DNA from: DAORHV01 sp964513925
Lineage (GTDB): Bacteria > Patescibacteriota > Gracilibacteria > Peribacterales > Peribacteraceae
Direction of reading: 5' to 3'
Assembly: GCA_964513925.1 (NCBI GenBank)
Contig: CAZENR010000001.1
Coordinates: forward strand, 88,103-152,102
Length of the DNA: 64,000 nt
A program made the position numbers and the translations under genes. This document shows positions 35,526 through 43,232 of the stretch, one piece after another. Position 1 is the stretch's first letter. Each line of letters opens with the position of its first letter. The notes beneath the pieces were generated by a model. The model did not search any database and was not told the origin of the DNA. It saw only the letters and a program-made list of their open reading frames with translations.

Positions 35526-36624
35526 CTACTTTTCGCCCTCCAGCGCGAGCCGCTTCAGCTCCGCTTCTACGAACGGGTCTAAATCGCCATCCAAGACGCC
35601 GCTGGTGTCACTGGTTTCCACGTTGGTGCGCAGGTCTTTTACCATTTGGTACGGATGCAGCACGTAACTGCGGATTTGACTGCCGAAGTCTGCGCTCACA
35701 TGCGAGCCCTTTAGCCGCTTGCGCTCGGCCTCTTCCTCGTCGTGCCGCTTTTGCAGCAACTTGGATTTCAGCATTTGCAGCGCCCGCTCGCGGTTTTGCA
35801 ATTGAGATCGCTCGTTCTGGCATGCAACCACAATGCCGGTGGGAATGTGCGTCATGCGCACGGCGCTGTCGGTCTTGTTCACGTGTTGACCTCCGGCGCC
35901 ACCCGAACGATAGGTATCAATGCGCAAATCCTCCGGTTTAATATCCAGTTCATTTTGGTATTCACTCATATCTGGCAGCACTTCTACCAGTGCAAACGAT
36001 GTTTGGCGAATACCTTTGGCTCCAAATGGAGAAATACGCACCAGACGGTGGGTACCCCGCTCGCATTGCAGGTGTCCGTATGGCGCATCGCCGGTGACAT
36101 GGAAGGTAACGGATTTCATGCCGGCCTCCTGGCCGTGCGTTTGCTCGATAATTTCGGTTTTCCATTCGCGTCGCTCGCTGTAGCGCAAGTACATGCGTAG
36201 CAGCATGGCGGCCCAGTCTTGCGCATCGGTACCGCCGGCACCGCTGGAAATGGTTACGTAGGCGCTGCCCAAGTCGTATTTTCCGTGCAGGTACAAGCTG
36301 CGTTCCGCTGCTTCCCAGGCATGCAGAATGCGTTGATACTCCTTCTCTAACACCGGTTCATCGTTTGCGTGCGACATCTTCGCCATATCGCGCAGTTCTT
36401 CGGCCTCCAGCCCAAGCAGTTCCACCGGCTCCCATTGCTTCTTGAGTACCTTCAGTTTGCCAAACAGGCTCTGCGCCCTGCGGTGGTCGTTCCAGATATC
36501 CGGCGCCGATGTTTCCTGTTCCAGTTCTCCTATTTGCTGCGGGACACCGCGCGCCTCAAAGAGAGTCCTTTCCCAGGCGGATGGCTGAGAGCAGCTCCTC
36601 GATGTTGTGCTTGAGCTCGTCCAC
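35526..36624 (-). CDS. prfB: Peptide chain release factor 2, made by programmed +1 frameshift
   Basis: The gene is in two frames. Codons 1-22 run from GTG at 36624 to the TGA at 36558-36556. The rest continues in the +1 frame from 36557 to 35526. The joined product has 365 residues, the usual RF2 length. The slip site is CTT-TGA-G, preceded by an internal AAAGGA four bases upstream, as in the classical RF2 autoregulation element. SPF in RISPFGAKG is the UGA/UAA-reading tripeptide, and GGAGGQHVNK is the peptide-release motif. The GTG start fits RF2 N-termini (DELKHNIEELL) but has no Shine-Dalgarno site. Confidence 0.93.
36553..36571 (-). promoter_or_regulatory. prfB programmed frameshift site
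   Basis: On the minus strand, AAAGGA-CTCT-CTTTGA-GG. The ribosome stalls at UGA with CUU in the P site and slips +1 when RF2 is scarce. AAAGGA acts as the internal Shine-Dalgarno stimulator. Confidence 0.9.
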
Positions 36625-36665
36625 AGAGAAAGGGGGAACTGGGTGTTCGTCGAAGGTCTGCTGAC

Positions 36666-36698
36666 AGTATAGCAAAAACTCGTGTTTTCTGCTACAAT
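36666..36698. promoter_or_regulatory. Divergent promoters of prfB and the PilN-like gene
   Basis: Minus strand: TATACT at 36666-36671, giving a ~35-nt prfB leader. Plus strand: TAGCAA (36670-36675), 17-bp spacer, TACAAT at 36693-36698, with ATG 14 nt on. The two overlap head to head. Confidence 0.5.
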
Positions 36699-36712
36699 AC
36701 TGGGAAACCCGC

Positions 36713-37315
36713 ATGTCCTTACAACAGTCGCAATCGGCGTTGTCGGCAGCCGTCACACGCATGGCGGTGCCCGTACTCGTTTTCGGGACGGTATTTTTTG
36801 TTGCGATGCTGGGGTTGCAGTACCTTGCTTCCCCCGACCGATTCCCGGTACGAGTGGGGGACAAGGTTATTAAGCTGCAAGATTTGTCGAACGAAGAGGC
36901 TGCGTTGCGTGAGCGAGAGCATGCCTTGCTGCAAGAGCGCGCTAAAATGGACGCAGACATGCCCACGCCGGTGTTGCATCAGGTTGCCGCACTGCGCAGT
37001 GATGATGTCGCTATTGTGCGTGCGCTCAATGCGGTGGAGCAGGCTCGAGCCGGGTTTGCCATGTCGGGAGACAACCCGGTGCGCGTGAACCGCGCGTGGT
37101 TCAGCCGCGGAGAGCGCCGTTTGGCCATCGCAGGACAGGTTGCAGATCCCGCAGGAAGGTCGGTGCACCTTCTGGCATCGTTTGTCGATGCATTGCGCTC
37201 TTCAAAATCGTTCGCATCGGTCAGCGAACCCGAATACACCCAACAGACGCAATCCGATGGCATCGTTACCTCGCCTTTCTCGCTCTCACTTTCTCTCCCA
37301 GCCCGTGACGAATAA
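36713..37315 (+). CDS. PilN-like type IV pilus assembly protein (tentative)
   Basis: 200 residues. A short cytoplasmic N-terminus, one membrane helix (VPVLVFGTVFFVAMLGLQYL, about 19-38), a coiled-coil-prone stretch (LSNEEAALREREHALLQERA) and a C-terminal alpha/beta domain. The C-terminal pattern (a G-x-V strand, VHLLASFVDALRSSKSFASV, then a final S-F-S-L-S-L strand) is that of PilN-type proteins. The next gene has the matching PilO layout. PilN and PilO form the inner-membrane alignment complex of type IV pili. No other pilus gene is in the window, so the call stays tentative. Confidence 0.55.
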   Translation: MSLQQSQSALSAAVTRMAVPVLVFGTVFFVAMLGLQYLASPDRFPVRVGDKVIKLQDLSNEEAALREREHALLQERAKMDADMPTPVLHQVAALRSDDVAIVRALNAVEQARAGFAMSGDNPVRVNRAWFSRGERRLAIAGQVADPAGRSVHLLASFVDALRSSKSFASVSEPEYTQQTQSDGIVTSPFSLSLSLPARDE

Positions 37316-38156
37316 TGTTTCCCGCATCGGTATGGCAGTTAGCGTCGTTGCGCTTGCAACCGGCGTTGCGGGAGTGCTAGCTGGAGCATGGCTGTTGCTG
37401 GGTCATTTAGACGCCTTCGGTCCCAAGCGCGACGTTGCGGTGCTGGTTGGCAGCGCGTTGCCCGAGCTGCGCTCCCGTGTTGCGCTGCTGAGTGCGAACG
37501 TGGAGGCCGAGAAATTGTTCGGCATCGAAAGACATGCCTCGCGAGAGGAGCAGGCTGCAGCATATGTCCTGCCCGAGAGGCCAGAGGGCTCACGTGCTGC
37601 CGCGGCATTGCAAGAGGCGGCCTCGGCATTGTCAGCCAATGGTTCGGCGGTGTCAGTGGTGTCGCTGGCGTTTGCAGCATCTGCAACGGAAGTCGATGGC
37701 CATGGCGAACTTGCGGGTACGCTGAAAGTGAAGGGTTCTGCCGAAAACGTACTGCGACTGCTGACCATCATGCAATTTGCAGGAGACATCTCCGTCCGCG
37801 ATGCCTTGCCACCAAAAGCAGTCCGTGAATTCCTGGAAACCGTAGAGAGCGAAAGTCCGTTGTCGCTCCCTGCGGCGGAGGAGTTCCTGTTCGGCGACCT
37901 GGTCACGTATGCGGCAGATCCTACTGCGGCGGAACAGCGCCTGTTGCGCGACATGCAACCGGAAGCAGCCACATCGGTTCGTACATTGCTGCTTACATCC
38001 GGCCTGTCCGACGTGCGCGGGGCGCTCTCGTCGGTGGCATCACGCTTAAAGCAGCAGCGCTTGTGGCCCATGCCGCTTATGCGTATCGATGGTTTGGATC
38101 ATGATGCCGACGAATCGTGGACTGTCCAGTTGTCGGTGTTCGGCCGCGGGGCGTAA
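37305..38156 (+). CDS. PilO-like membrane protein (tentative)
   Basis: About 283 residues from GTG 37305, which overlaps the PilN-like gene by 11 nt. ATG 37257 and ATG 37332 are alternatives. One membrane helix (MAVSVVALATGVAGVLAGAW) follows a short N-terminus. A helical stretch (LRSRVALLSANVEAEKLFG) and a domain with ELAGTLKVKGSAENVLRLL resemble PilO (a strand ending in G followed by a helix). Residues beyond about 180 form an extra C-terminal part. It is probably a partner of the preceding protein in a pilus or secretion platform. Confidence 0.5.
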   Translation: MTNNVSRIGMAVSVVALATGVAGVLAGAWLLLGHLDAFGPKRDVAVLVGSALPELRSRVALLSANVEAEKLFGIERHASREEQAAAYVLPERPEGSRAAAALQEAASALSANGSAVSVVSLAFAASATEVDGHGELAGTLKVKGSAENVLRLLTIMQFAGDISVRDALPPKAVREFLETVESESPLSLPAAEEFLFGDLVTYAADPTAAEQRLLRDMQPEAATSVRTLLLTSGLSDVRGALSSVASRLKQQRLWPMPLMRIDGLDHDADESWTVQLSVFGRGA

Positions 38157-38186
38157 TCCCGGGTACCACGTCGGGGTTGTTGCGCG

Positions 38187-38192
38187 TAGTCT
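38187..38192 (+). promoter_or_regulatory. -10 box of the GT4 gene at 38199
   Basis: TAGTCT, 6 nt before the ATG; leaderless geometry. Confidence 0.5.
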
Positions 38193-38198
38193 GTTCGC

Positions 38199-39242
38199 AT
38201 GCGCGTGTTGTTCGTGACACGGTCGTTACAAACGACTCCCGGGGGAATGCAGGCCACGGCCAAGGCTTTGATCAAAGCTTTGGAAGAAACGCCGGATGTG
38301 GAACTTGTCGTGTGCGGCTGGTCCGGATCGAAGTGGTTACTGCCGATATTTTTTGTCATTGCCACGATGCGCGCATTCCTGTTTCGCGGTAAGTGTGTGC
38401 ATTTTGGCGATGCGGCATTTGCACCTGTCATCGCATGCCTCACGTTCTTGCGTCCGCGCCTGCGTGTGACCTGCACGGTGCACGGGTTGGATATCGTGTT
38501 TCCGAATCGGTTGTATCAAGCGCTGCTTCCGGGCTTGCGCCGCTGCCATGCGGTTGCTGCAGTTAGCAGGGCTACCGCCGAAGCAGCCAAGCGCATCGGC
38601 GTATCTGCGGAGCGCATCCTGGTCATACCGTGGGGGGTGACTGCAGATTGCCTTGCTCGTCCCCAGCCGTCGGTACCGACATTGGTGTCGGTAGGACGGC
38701 AGATCCGTCGCAAAGGCACTGCATGGTTTTTGGAGTATGTATTTCCAGGTGTGCTGCGCGCCTTCCCCGATGTCCATTATGCCATTGTGGGCGCTGGACC
38801 TCAGGTGACCGTCATTCGCGAAACCATCGACAGGCTAGGCCTGCAGGACAGCGTGCGATTGGCCGGTGTGGCCACTGAGTCGGAGAGGGATGCCCTCGTG
38901 CGCTCTGCGTCGGCGTTGGTCATGCCGAATATTCCTGTGGCCGGGGACATGGAGGGTTTCGGGATGGCGTGCATAGAAGCATCGGCAATAGGAGTGCCGG
39001 TGGTTGCCGCGCGACTTGAAGGCATTGTCGATGCGGTCATTGAAGGGGAGACGGGCGTACTGTTTGCCCCGCTCGATGCGGCGGATGCGGAGCGTGCGAT
39101 TTGCCAAGCACTGGGGCAGCACTGGGACGCTGCGGCGGTGCAGAGCAGTTGCCGCAAGCACTTCGCAATCGCTACCGTGGCGCTACGGTATGTCACCACA
39201 GTCTTCTCATCGGCCGATCATCGGGATTCTCACCGCGGATAG
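38199..39242 (+). CDS. GT4 glycosyltransferase (Glycos_transf_1)
   Basis: 347 residues. The N-terminus RVLFVTRSLQTTPGGMQATA is the usual GT-B start with a glycine-rich acceptor loop. The C-terminal donor domain has LVSVGRQIRRKGTAWFLEYV and the retaining-GT motif MEGFGMACIEASAIGVPVVA, whose first Glu binds the donor. It transfers a hexose from a nucleotide donor in the cytoplasm. It overlaps the following GT4 gene by 53 nt, so the two are surely co-expressed. Acceptor and donor unknown. Confidence 0.92.
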   Translation: MRVLFVTRSLQTTPGGMQATAKALIKALEETPDVELVVCGWSGSKWLLPIFFVIATMRAFLFRGKCVHFGDAAFAPVIACLTFLRPRLRVTCTVHGLDIVFPNRLYQALLPGLRRCHAVAAVSRATAEAAKRIGVSAERILVIPWGVTADCLARPQPSVPTLVSVGRQIRRKGTAWFLEYVFPGVLRAFPDVHYAIVGAGPQVTVIRETIDRLGLQDSVRLAGVATESERDALVRSASALVMPNIPVAGDMEGFGMACIEASAIGVPVVAARLEGIVDAVIEGETGVLFAPLDAADAERAICQALGQHWDAAAVQSSCRKHFAIATVALRYVTTVFSSADHRDSHRG

Positions 39243-40251
39243 CACACCGTTTATCGGCGGTATTGGCAGGCATGTGGAAACACTTGCGACCGGCTTACGT
39301 GCGGCGGGGGATGATGTGCGAATCCTGGATCTGCGATCGCTGCCGACTTTTCGCTTTGGCAGAAATATCGGCACCTCGCTTTGCATGGGGCGCGCAGTGC
39401 GCAGGTGGATTGCAGAGAACGATATCGATGTGCTCAATGTGCATTGCGGCCCCGGAGGCGTATTACCCTGGAATCCTGTCTGGAACGGCGTGCCCGTAGT
39501 GTGTACTGCCAATCACACCTACTTGCAGCAATCGCGTATGCCGAACCAGCGGTGGAAGCGGTTGCTAGTGCCATGGGAACGACGCGGGTACGCCCTGGCA
39601 AACCGAGTTGTATGCATTTCTTCGGATACGCGCCAGGTCTTGATAAACGAGTATCGCCTTTCGCCCCAGGCGGTGTCAGTCATACCCTGCGGCTTTTCGC
39701 TGCAACCGTGGATAAATGCAGATGCGCAAGAGCACGCCAGACGCCGCTTTGCGTGCGTATTTGTCGGGCGTCCGCAGACGCGCAAAGGCTGGGACGTATT
39801 GCAGCAAGCCTGGCGCGGCATTCGCATACGCTGTCCGCAGGCGCAGCTTTCGGTTGTGGGGTGGAGCGAGAAGCCCCGCGATGGCATGGAGTTCTTTGGG
39901 CGCCTGGACGATACGGCGTTACAGAGTCTTGTAGGGTCCGTCCGGGTGCTGCTTGCACCCTCTCGCATGGAAGGTTTCGGTTTGGCTGCGGCTGAAGCCA
40001 TAGCTGCGGCAACGCCAGTGGTGGGGTTCGATGTCGCAGGATTGCGAACAACCGTGCAACACGGCGTGACAGGCCTGCTCTGTCGACAAGACGGTGAAGC
40101 CTTTGTGCAGGCTGTTGCATGCCTGCTGAACGACGATGTGCGCTGGCGCGAGCTGCATGCAGGCTGCCGAGCGAACCGCTCCCTGTTCGATGCGCATCGC
40201 GAAGTGATGGCATACCGACAGTTGTTTGCTGCTGTATACTCGCGACCATGA
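39190..40251 (+). CDS. GT4 glycosyltransferase (Glycos_transf_1)
   Basis: 353 residues. GT-B fold: PFIGGIGRHVETLATGL near the N-terminus, ACVFVGRPQTRKGWDVLQQAW in the donor domain and the motif MEGFGLAAAEAIAAATPVVGFD. The start at 39190 gives a 53-nt overlap with the upstream gene, unusually long for this window. No later ATG or GTG precedes the conserved IIGILTADSTPF strand, so it stands. It ends with a 4-nt overlap (ATGA) into the GT-C-like gene. Confidence 0.9.
   Translation: MSPQSSHRPIIGILTADSTPFIGGIGRHVETLATGLRAAGDDVRILDLRSLPTFRFGRNIGTSLCMGRAVRRWIAENDIDVLNVHCGPGGVLPWNPVWNGVPVVCTANHTYLQQSRMPNQRWKRLLVPWERRGYALANRVVCISSDTRQVLINEYRLSPQAVSVIPCGFSLQPWINADAQEHARRRFACVFVGRPQTRKGWDVLQQAWRGIRIRCPQAQLSVVGWSEKPRDGMEFFGRLDDTALQSLVGSVRVLLAPSRMEGFGLAAAEAIAAATPVVGFDVAGLRTTVQHGVTGLLCRQDGEAFVQAVACLLNDDVRWRELHAGCRANRSLFDAHREVMAYRQLFAAVYSRP
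40235..40240 (+). promoter_or_regulatory. -10 box before the GT-C-like gene at 40248
   Basis: TATACT, 7 nt before the ATG, inside the end of the GT4 gene; it gives an internal leaderless start. Confidence 0.5.
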
Positions 40252-41846
40252 AGTATGAGGGCAGCGGCAAGCCTACGCCGCGCATTATCGTTCTCACCGT
40301 GGCGTTGGCGGCACTGCTTCTTATCAAGTTCTGTTGGTCGCTGACTGTGTCCGCAGTGCCGTTTGGGTACGATGCCGGTATTTACCGTGCGCTCTTCACA
40401 TGGCATGCCATGGGCTGGCCGCCGTTCATGCCCATGCCCGTACCTCCCTGGGCGCAAAGCCACCCACTCGGTTTGTTTGCGTTCAGTTCGCTGCTTCTCA
40501 AAATGGGCATGCCGGTAGACGTACTGCTGGGGTGGGGTTGGAATCTGTTTGCGGCAGTTCCTGCCTTCGTTCTTGCGGCTGTCATGTGGAAATCCCGCAG
40601 CCCCAAGGTTGCCGTGGCGCTGCTCTGTGTGGCCGTATTGTCGGTGGCACAGTACGAAGGATTCATCGCGATGTATGCAAAGGTGTTTGCCGCGCTGGCA
40701 TGGTGCGCACTTGCCTTGCATCTTTTTGAATTACGGAATCGTTGGTGGGTGCTGCCAGGCATGTTCGTGCTTGCCACGCATCTACAGGTGGGATTGATCT
40801 TGGGTGTCACAGTTGTCTCCTGGTGCGTGCAACGTTTTGTTGCCGGCAGTCGCAAAGATGCTCTTTTCGGCGCCTGGACTGGCATACTTGCGCTTGCCTT
40901 GGGGGGTGCGTGGTACTGGCAGAATTTCGTGTACAGCGTGCTTCCGAGTGCCGGCAAAGTCGTGGCATCTGTCGATGGTTCAGCGGTGCTGATGGGCATT
41001 TGCATTTTGGCGTTGGCCATGGCTGCTTTCCTTTCCATGCGTCGTGTTTCCGTCGCCGCGTTCGCACGGCCATCGGGTACATGTGCGATGTATGGAGTGT
41101 TGCTGTTGGTTGCTCTTGGCATTGGCCAGCTGGAATTACACCCGCAAGCAACGCCCAGCGGATCATTTTTGCCGGCCCTTGAATATGTCTGGCTCTCCTT
41201 TCCTCTTCTGCTTCTCAGTTGCATCGGACTTGCGCTTTCGGTGCGCAGCAACCGCTGTGGCGATACCTGGCAGTGGGCAGTTGTCTGGTCGGCAGCTTTC
41301 GTACTTGCCAAGTTCTTCTTCTACTTACGCTTCCTACTTCTGCTCGATTTCTTCCTGTTGCCTTTTGCAGCAATCGCGCTCGAAGAGTTGTGGTGCGGTA
41401 GCAAGCGCATGTGGCGCTGGCTTGCGATACTGTTTGTGTGCGTGCAGTGCATTCTTGCAGTCCAGCGTTTGCAGCAACTCCGCCCGGAATTCAGCACCGA
41501 ACAACTGCAAGCCATAGCTGTCATGGAGCAGCGCATTGCCCCAAGAAGTACCGTCTTGGTGTTGGATACCAGCATCGCGCCATGGGCCATGGGCCTTTTG
41601 CCGCGAGCCGATGTCGTAGCCCCCGGCATGTTCCAGTCGCCCTCGTATAAGCATTGGGAGCAGTTCATGTATGGCACGCACGCCGATCGCGTTGCGTTCT
41701 TCGGCATGTTCCGCAAGCCCGCATTCGTATACGCAGGGCCTGCATTTCATGCATTCTATCCATCGGAGGTTCAGTCGGCGGTCTTGCAAGACCCATGCAT
41801 GCAGCCGGCGGGGGAGCAGGGGTGGTATGCCGTTTCGTGTCCGTGA
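40248..41846 (+). CDS. GT-C-like polytopic membrane protein
   Basis: 532 residues with about 12 membrane helices. FGYDAGIYRALFTWHAMG in the first loop, followed by HPLGLFAFSSLLL, resembles the acidic loop of GT-C transferases. A soluble C-terminal region (about 420-532) follows. The gene overlaps the preceding GT4 by 4 nt and also has its own -10. It forms a three-gene unit with the two GT4 genes: cytoplasmic sugar assembly plus an extracytoplasmic transfer step. Precise function unknown. Confidence 0.65.
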   Translation: MKYEGSGKPTPRIIVLTVALAALLLIKFCWSLTVSAVPFGYDAGIYRALFTWHAMGWPPFMPMPVPPWAQSHPLGLFAFSSLLLKMGMPVDVLLGWGWNLFAAVPAFVLAAVMWKSRSPKVAVALLCVAVLSVAQYEGFIAMYAKVFAALAWCALALHLFELRNRWWVLPGMFVLATHLQVGLILGVTVVSWCVQRFVAGSRKDALFGAWTGILALALGGAWYWQNFVYSVLPSAGKVVASVDGSAVLMGICILALAMAAFLSMRRVSVAAFARPSGTCAMYGVLLLVALGIGQLELHPQATPSGSFLPALEYVWLSFPLLLLSCIGLALSVRSNRCGDTWQWAVVWSAAFVLAKFFFYLRFLLLLDFFLLPFAAIALEELWCGSKRMWRWLAILFVCVQCILAVQRLQQLRPEFSTEQLQAIAVMEQRIAPRSTVLVLDTSIAPWAMGLLPRADVVAPGMFQSPSYKHWEQFMYGTHADRVAFFGMFRKPAFVYAGPAFHAFYPSEVQSAVLQDPCMQPAGEQGWYAVSCP

Positions 41847-41864
41847 CGATCCTGCCGCTTGCGC

Positions 41865-41893
41865 TTGACCCATGCGGGGCTTTTCGCCATTCT
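41865..41893 (+). promoter_or_regulatory. Possible infC promoter
   Basis: TTGACC (41865-41870), 17-bp spacer, CATTCT (41888-41893). It lies before the best non-canonical infC starts and argues against the TTG at 41859. Confidence 0.4.
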
Positions 41894-41903
41894 TAGCGGC
41901 GCA

Positions 41904-42506
41904 ATCTTCCCCCCGATACTCCTGCGACAACACTCCAGCTATAACCGTCCTCGCGAGTTCTTCAACCGTCCGCGGTCCAACGAACAAATTCGCGTACCGG
42001 AGGTCTTGCTCGTGGGAGAGGATGGCGAAGCAAAGCGAATGCCCACCGCCGAGGCGCTGGCGCTGGCGCGCGAGCAGGAACTGGATTTAATCGAAGTCGC
42101 AGCCAAGGCCAATCCGCCGGTTGTGAAAATCGGAGACTACGGTAGTCACTTGTACCAGCTGAAGAAGAAGGAGAAGCGCCAAAAAGCCCACAGCAAGCAG
42201 ACAGAAGTAAAAGCCATTCGCTTCGGCTTCCGAACCGACGTGGGCGACTTGGATCGCCAGGCTAACCGCACCCGCGAATTCTTAGGCGAACGCCACATGG
42301 TGAAGGTGAGCATCGTGCTGCGCGGACGCGAGCTTTCCAACAAGGAGTACGGAATCAACAAGTTGAAGAAGTTCGTAGAGGGCTTGGCCGATGCAGCCGA
42401 GGTGGATCAGCCTATTAAACGCCAAGGAAACCACTTCATTGTCATTTTGCGTCCAAAGCGCGGCGGCCCCACGCCTGCCTCAGCCGACGCTCCGTCTGCA
42501 AATTAG
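41904..42506 (+). CDS. infC: Translation initiation factor IF-3
   Basis: About 200 residues as drawn. SNEQIRVPEVLLVGEDGEA, ANPPVVKIGDYG and VKVSIVLRGRELSNKEYG are IF-3 signatures for its two domains. No ATG or GTG exists in frame before the conserved region. The only candidates are TTG 41859 (before the promoter) and rare codons: ATT 41889, ATC 41904, ATA 41916, CTG 41922. Rare AUU-type starts are the classical means by which IF-3 limits its own synthesis. ATC 41904 is drawn as the best guess because it follows the -10. rpmI and rplT follow, as is conserved. Confidence 0.93.
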   Translation: MFPPILLRQHSSYNRPREFFNRPRSNEQIRVPEVLLVGEDGEAKRMPTAEALALAREQELDLIEVAAKANPPVVKIGDYGSHLYQLKKKEKRQKAHSKQTEVKAIRFGFRTDVGDLDRQANRTREFLGERHMVKVSIVLRGRELSNKEYGINKLKKFVEGLADAAEVDQPIKRQGNHFIVILRPKRGGPTPASADAPSAN

Positions 42507-42509
42507 GCT

Positions 42510-42537
42510 TTGCATTCGGCGGTTTTGTGTCTATACT
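42510..42537 (+). promoter_or_regulatory. rpmI-rplT promoter
   Basis: TTGCAT (42510-42515), 16-bp spacer, TATACT (42532-42537). The leader is about 27 nt and ends in CCCCTTTCCC (42561-42570) instead of a Shine-Dalgarno site. Confidence 0.6.
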
Positions 42538-42570
42538 CCTGCGTCCATACTGCGATAACACCCCTTTCCC

Positions 42571-42762
42571 ATGCCGAAGCTTAAGTCTCACAGTGGTGCC
42601 AAGAAGCGTTTCCGCAAGACCGGAAGCGGTCGCGTTGCCTTCAAGCGCAACAGCCGCAATCACCTGCTCTTGCAGAAGAACAAGCGCCAGAAGCGCCTCA
42701 ACCGCACTCGCATGCTCTCCGATTCCGATTCCCGTAACTTAGGGTACCTGCTCCCTAACTAA
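42571..42762 (+). CDS. rpmI: Large ribosomal subunit protein bL35
   Basis: 63 residues, the normal length. MPKLKSHSGAKKRF, then a GSGR turn and FKRNSRNHLLLQKNKRQKR, match bL35 throughout. It binds 23S rRNA. It stands between infC and rplT in the conserved order. The start is preceded by a C/T tract. Confidence 0.97.
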   Translation: MPKLKSHSGAKKRFRKTGSGRVAFKRNSRNHLLLQKNKRQKRLNRTRMLSDSDSRNLGYLLPN

Positions 42763-42796
42763 CTCTTCAGTCTCCTAGCAGCTTTCCAACAGTTTT

Positions 42797-43144
42797 ATGC
42801 GCGTCAAACGTGGTATTCACCGTCATCGTCGTGTAAAAGCCCTGCGTGCCCTGACCAAGGGATACCGCGGCATGAAGCGCACGACCGTGAAGAAGGGTAA
42901 GGAAGCCGTCATCAAAGCCGGACAGAACGCATACCGCGACCGTCGCCGCAAGAAGCGCGATTTCCGCTCTCTGTGGAGCGTACGCGTCAGTGCCGCTGCC
43001 AAGCTCAACGGTACGTCGTACTCGCGCCTCATCCACGCCATGAGCAAGAGCAAGATCGCCTTGGACCGCAAGTCCCTAAGCGAGCTTGCCATTCATCATC
43101 CCGCCGTCTTTACCGCCGTGGTAAAGGAGGCAGGCGCGAAGTAG
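42797..43144 (+). CDS. rplT: Large ribosomal subunit protein bL20
   Basis: 115 residues. MRVKRGIHRHRRVKALRALT, KGYRGMKRTTVKKGKEAV, YRDRRRKKRDFRSLW and SYSRLIHAM match bL20 end to end. It is an early 23S rRNA assembly protein and, in other bacteria, represses its own operon. No L20-binding leader structure is evident here. It lies 34 nt after rpmI with no Shine-Dalgarno site (CAACAGTTTT before the ATG). Confidence 0.97.
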   Translation: MRVKRGIHRHRRVKALRALTKGYRGMKRTTVKKGKEAVIKAGQNAYRDRRRKKRDFRSLWSVRVSAAAKLNGTSYSRLIHAMSKSKIALDRKSLSELAIHHPAVFTAVVKEAGAK

Positions 43145-43166
43145 GGCACTGAAGAAGGATATCTGA

Positions 43167-43202
43167 CGATTTTCTTGCGTTGTTTTGCGATTTTCTTACA
43201 AT
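43167..43202 (+). promoter_or_regulatory. Promoter with 21-bp-spaced direct repeats
   Basis: CGATTTTCTT occurs at 43167-43176 and again at 43188-43197, two helical turns apart. TTGCGT (43175-43180), 16-bp spacer and TACAAT (43197-43202) form the promoter of the gene at 43233. The repeats overlap both boxes and could bind a regulator. Confidence 0.45.
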
Positions 43203-43232
43203 CCGCCCCTCACGCCATTGCAGTGAGTGGTT

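Noticed and set aside
36556..36558. In-frame TGA in prfB as evidence for UGA recoding
   Set aside because: The CTT-TGA context with internal AAAGGA and the +1 continuation match the known RF2 frameshift. TGA also ends other genes here, such as trmD.
36556..36966. 136-codon minus-strand frame upstream of prfB as a separate gene
   Set aside because: Only its last 22 codons are real: they are the RF2 N-terminus before the frameshift. The earlier part is antisense to the PilN-like gene and precedes the prfB promoter.
41859..41861. TTG as the infC start
   Set aside because: It lies before the likely promoter (TTGACC-17-CATTCT) and would add an unusual hydrophobic N-terminus to IF-3.
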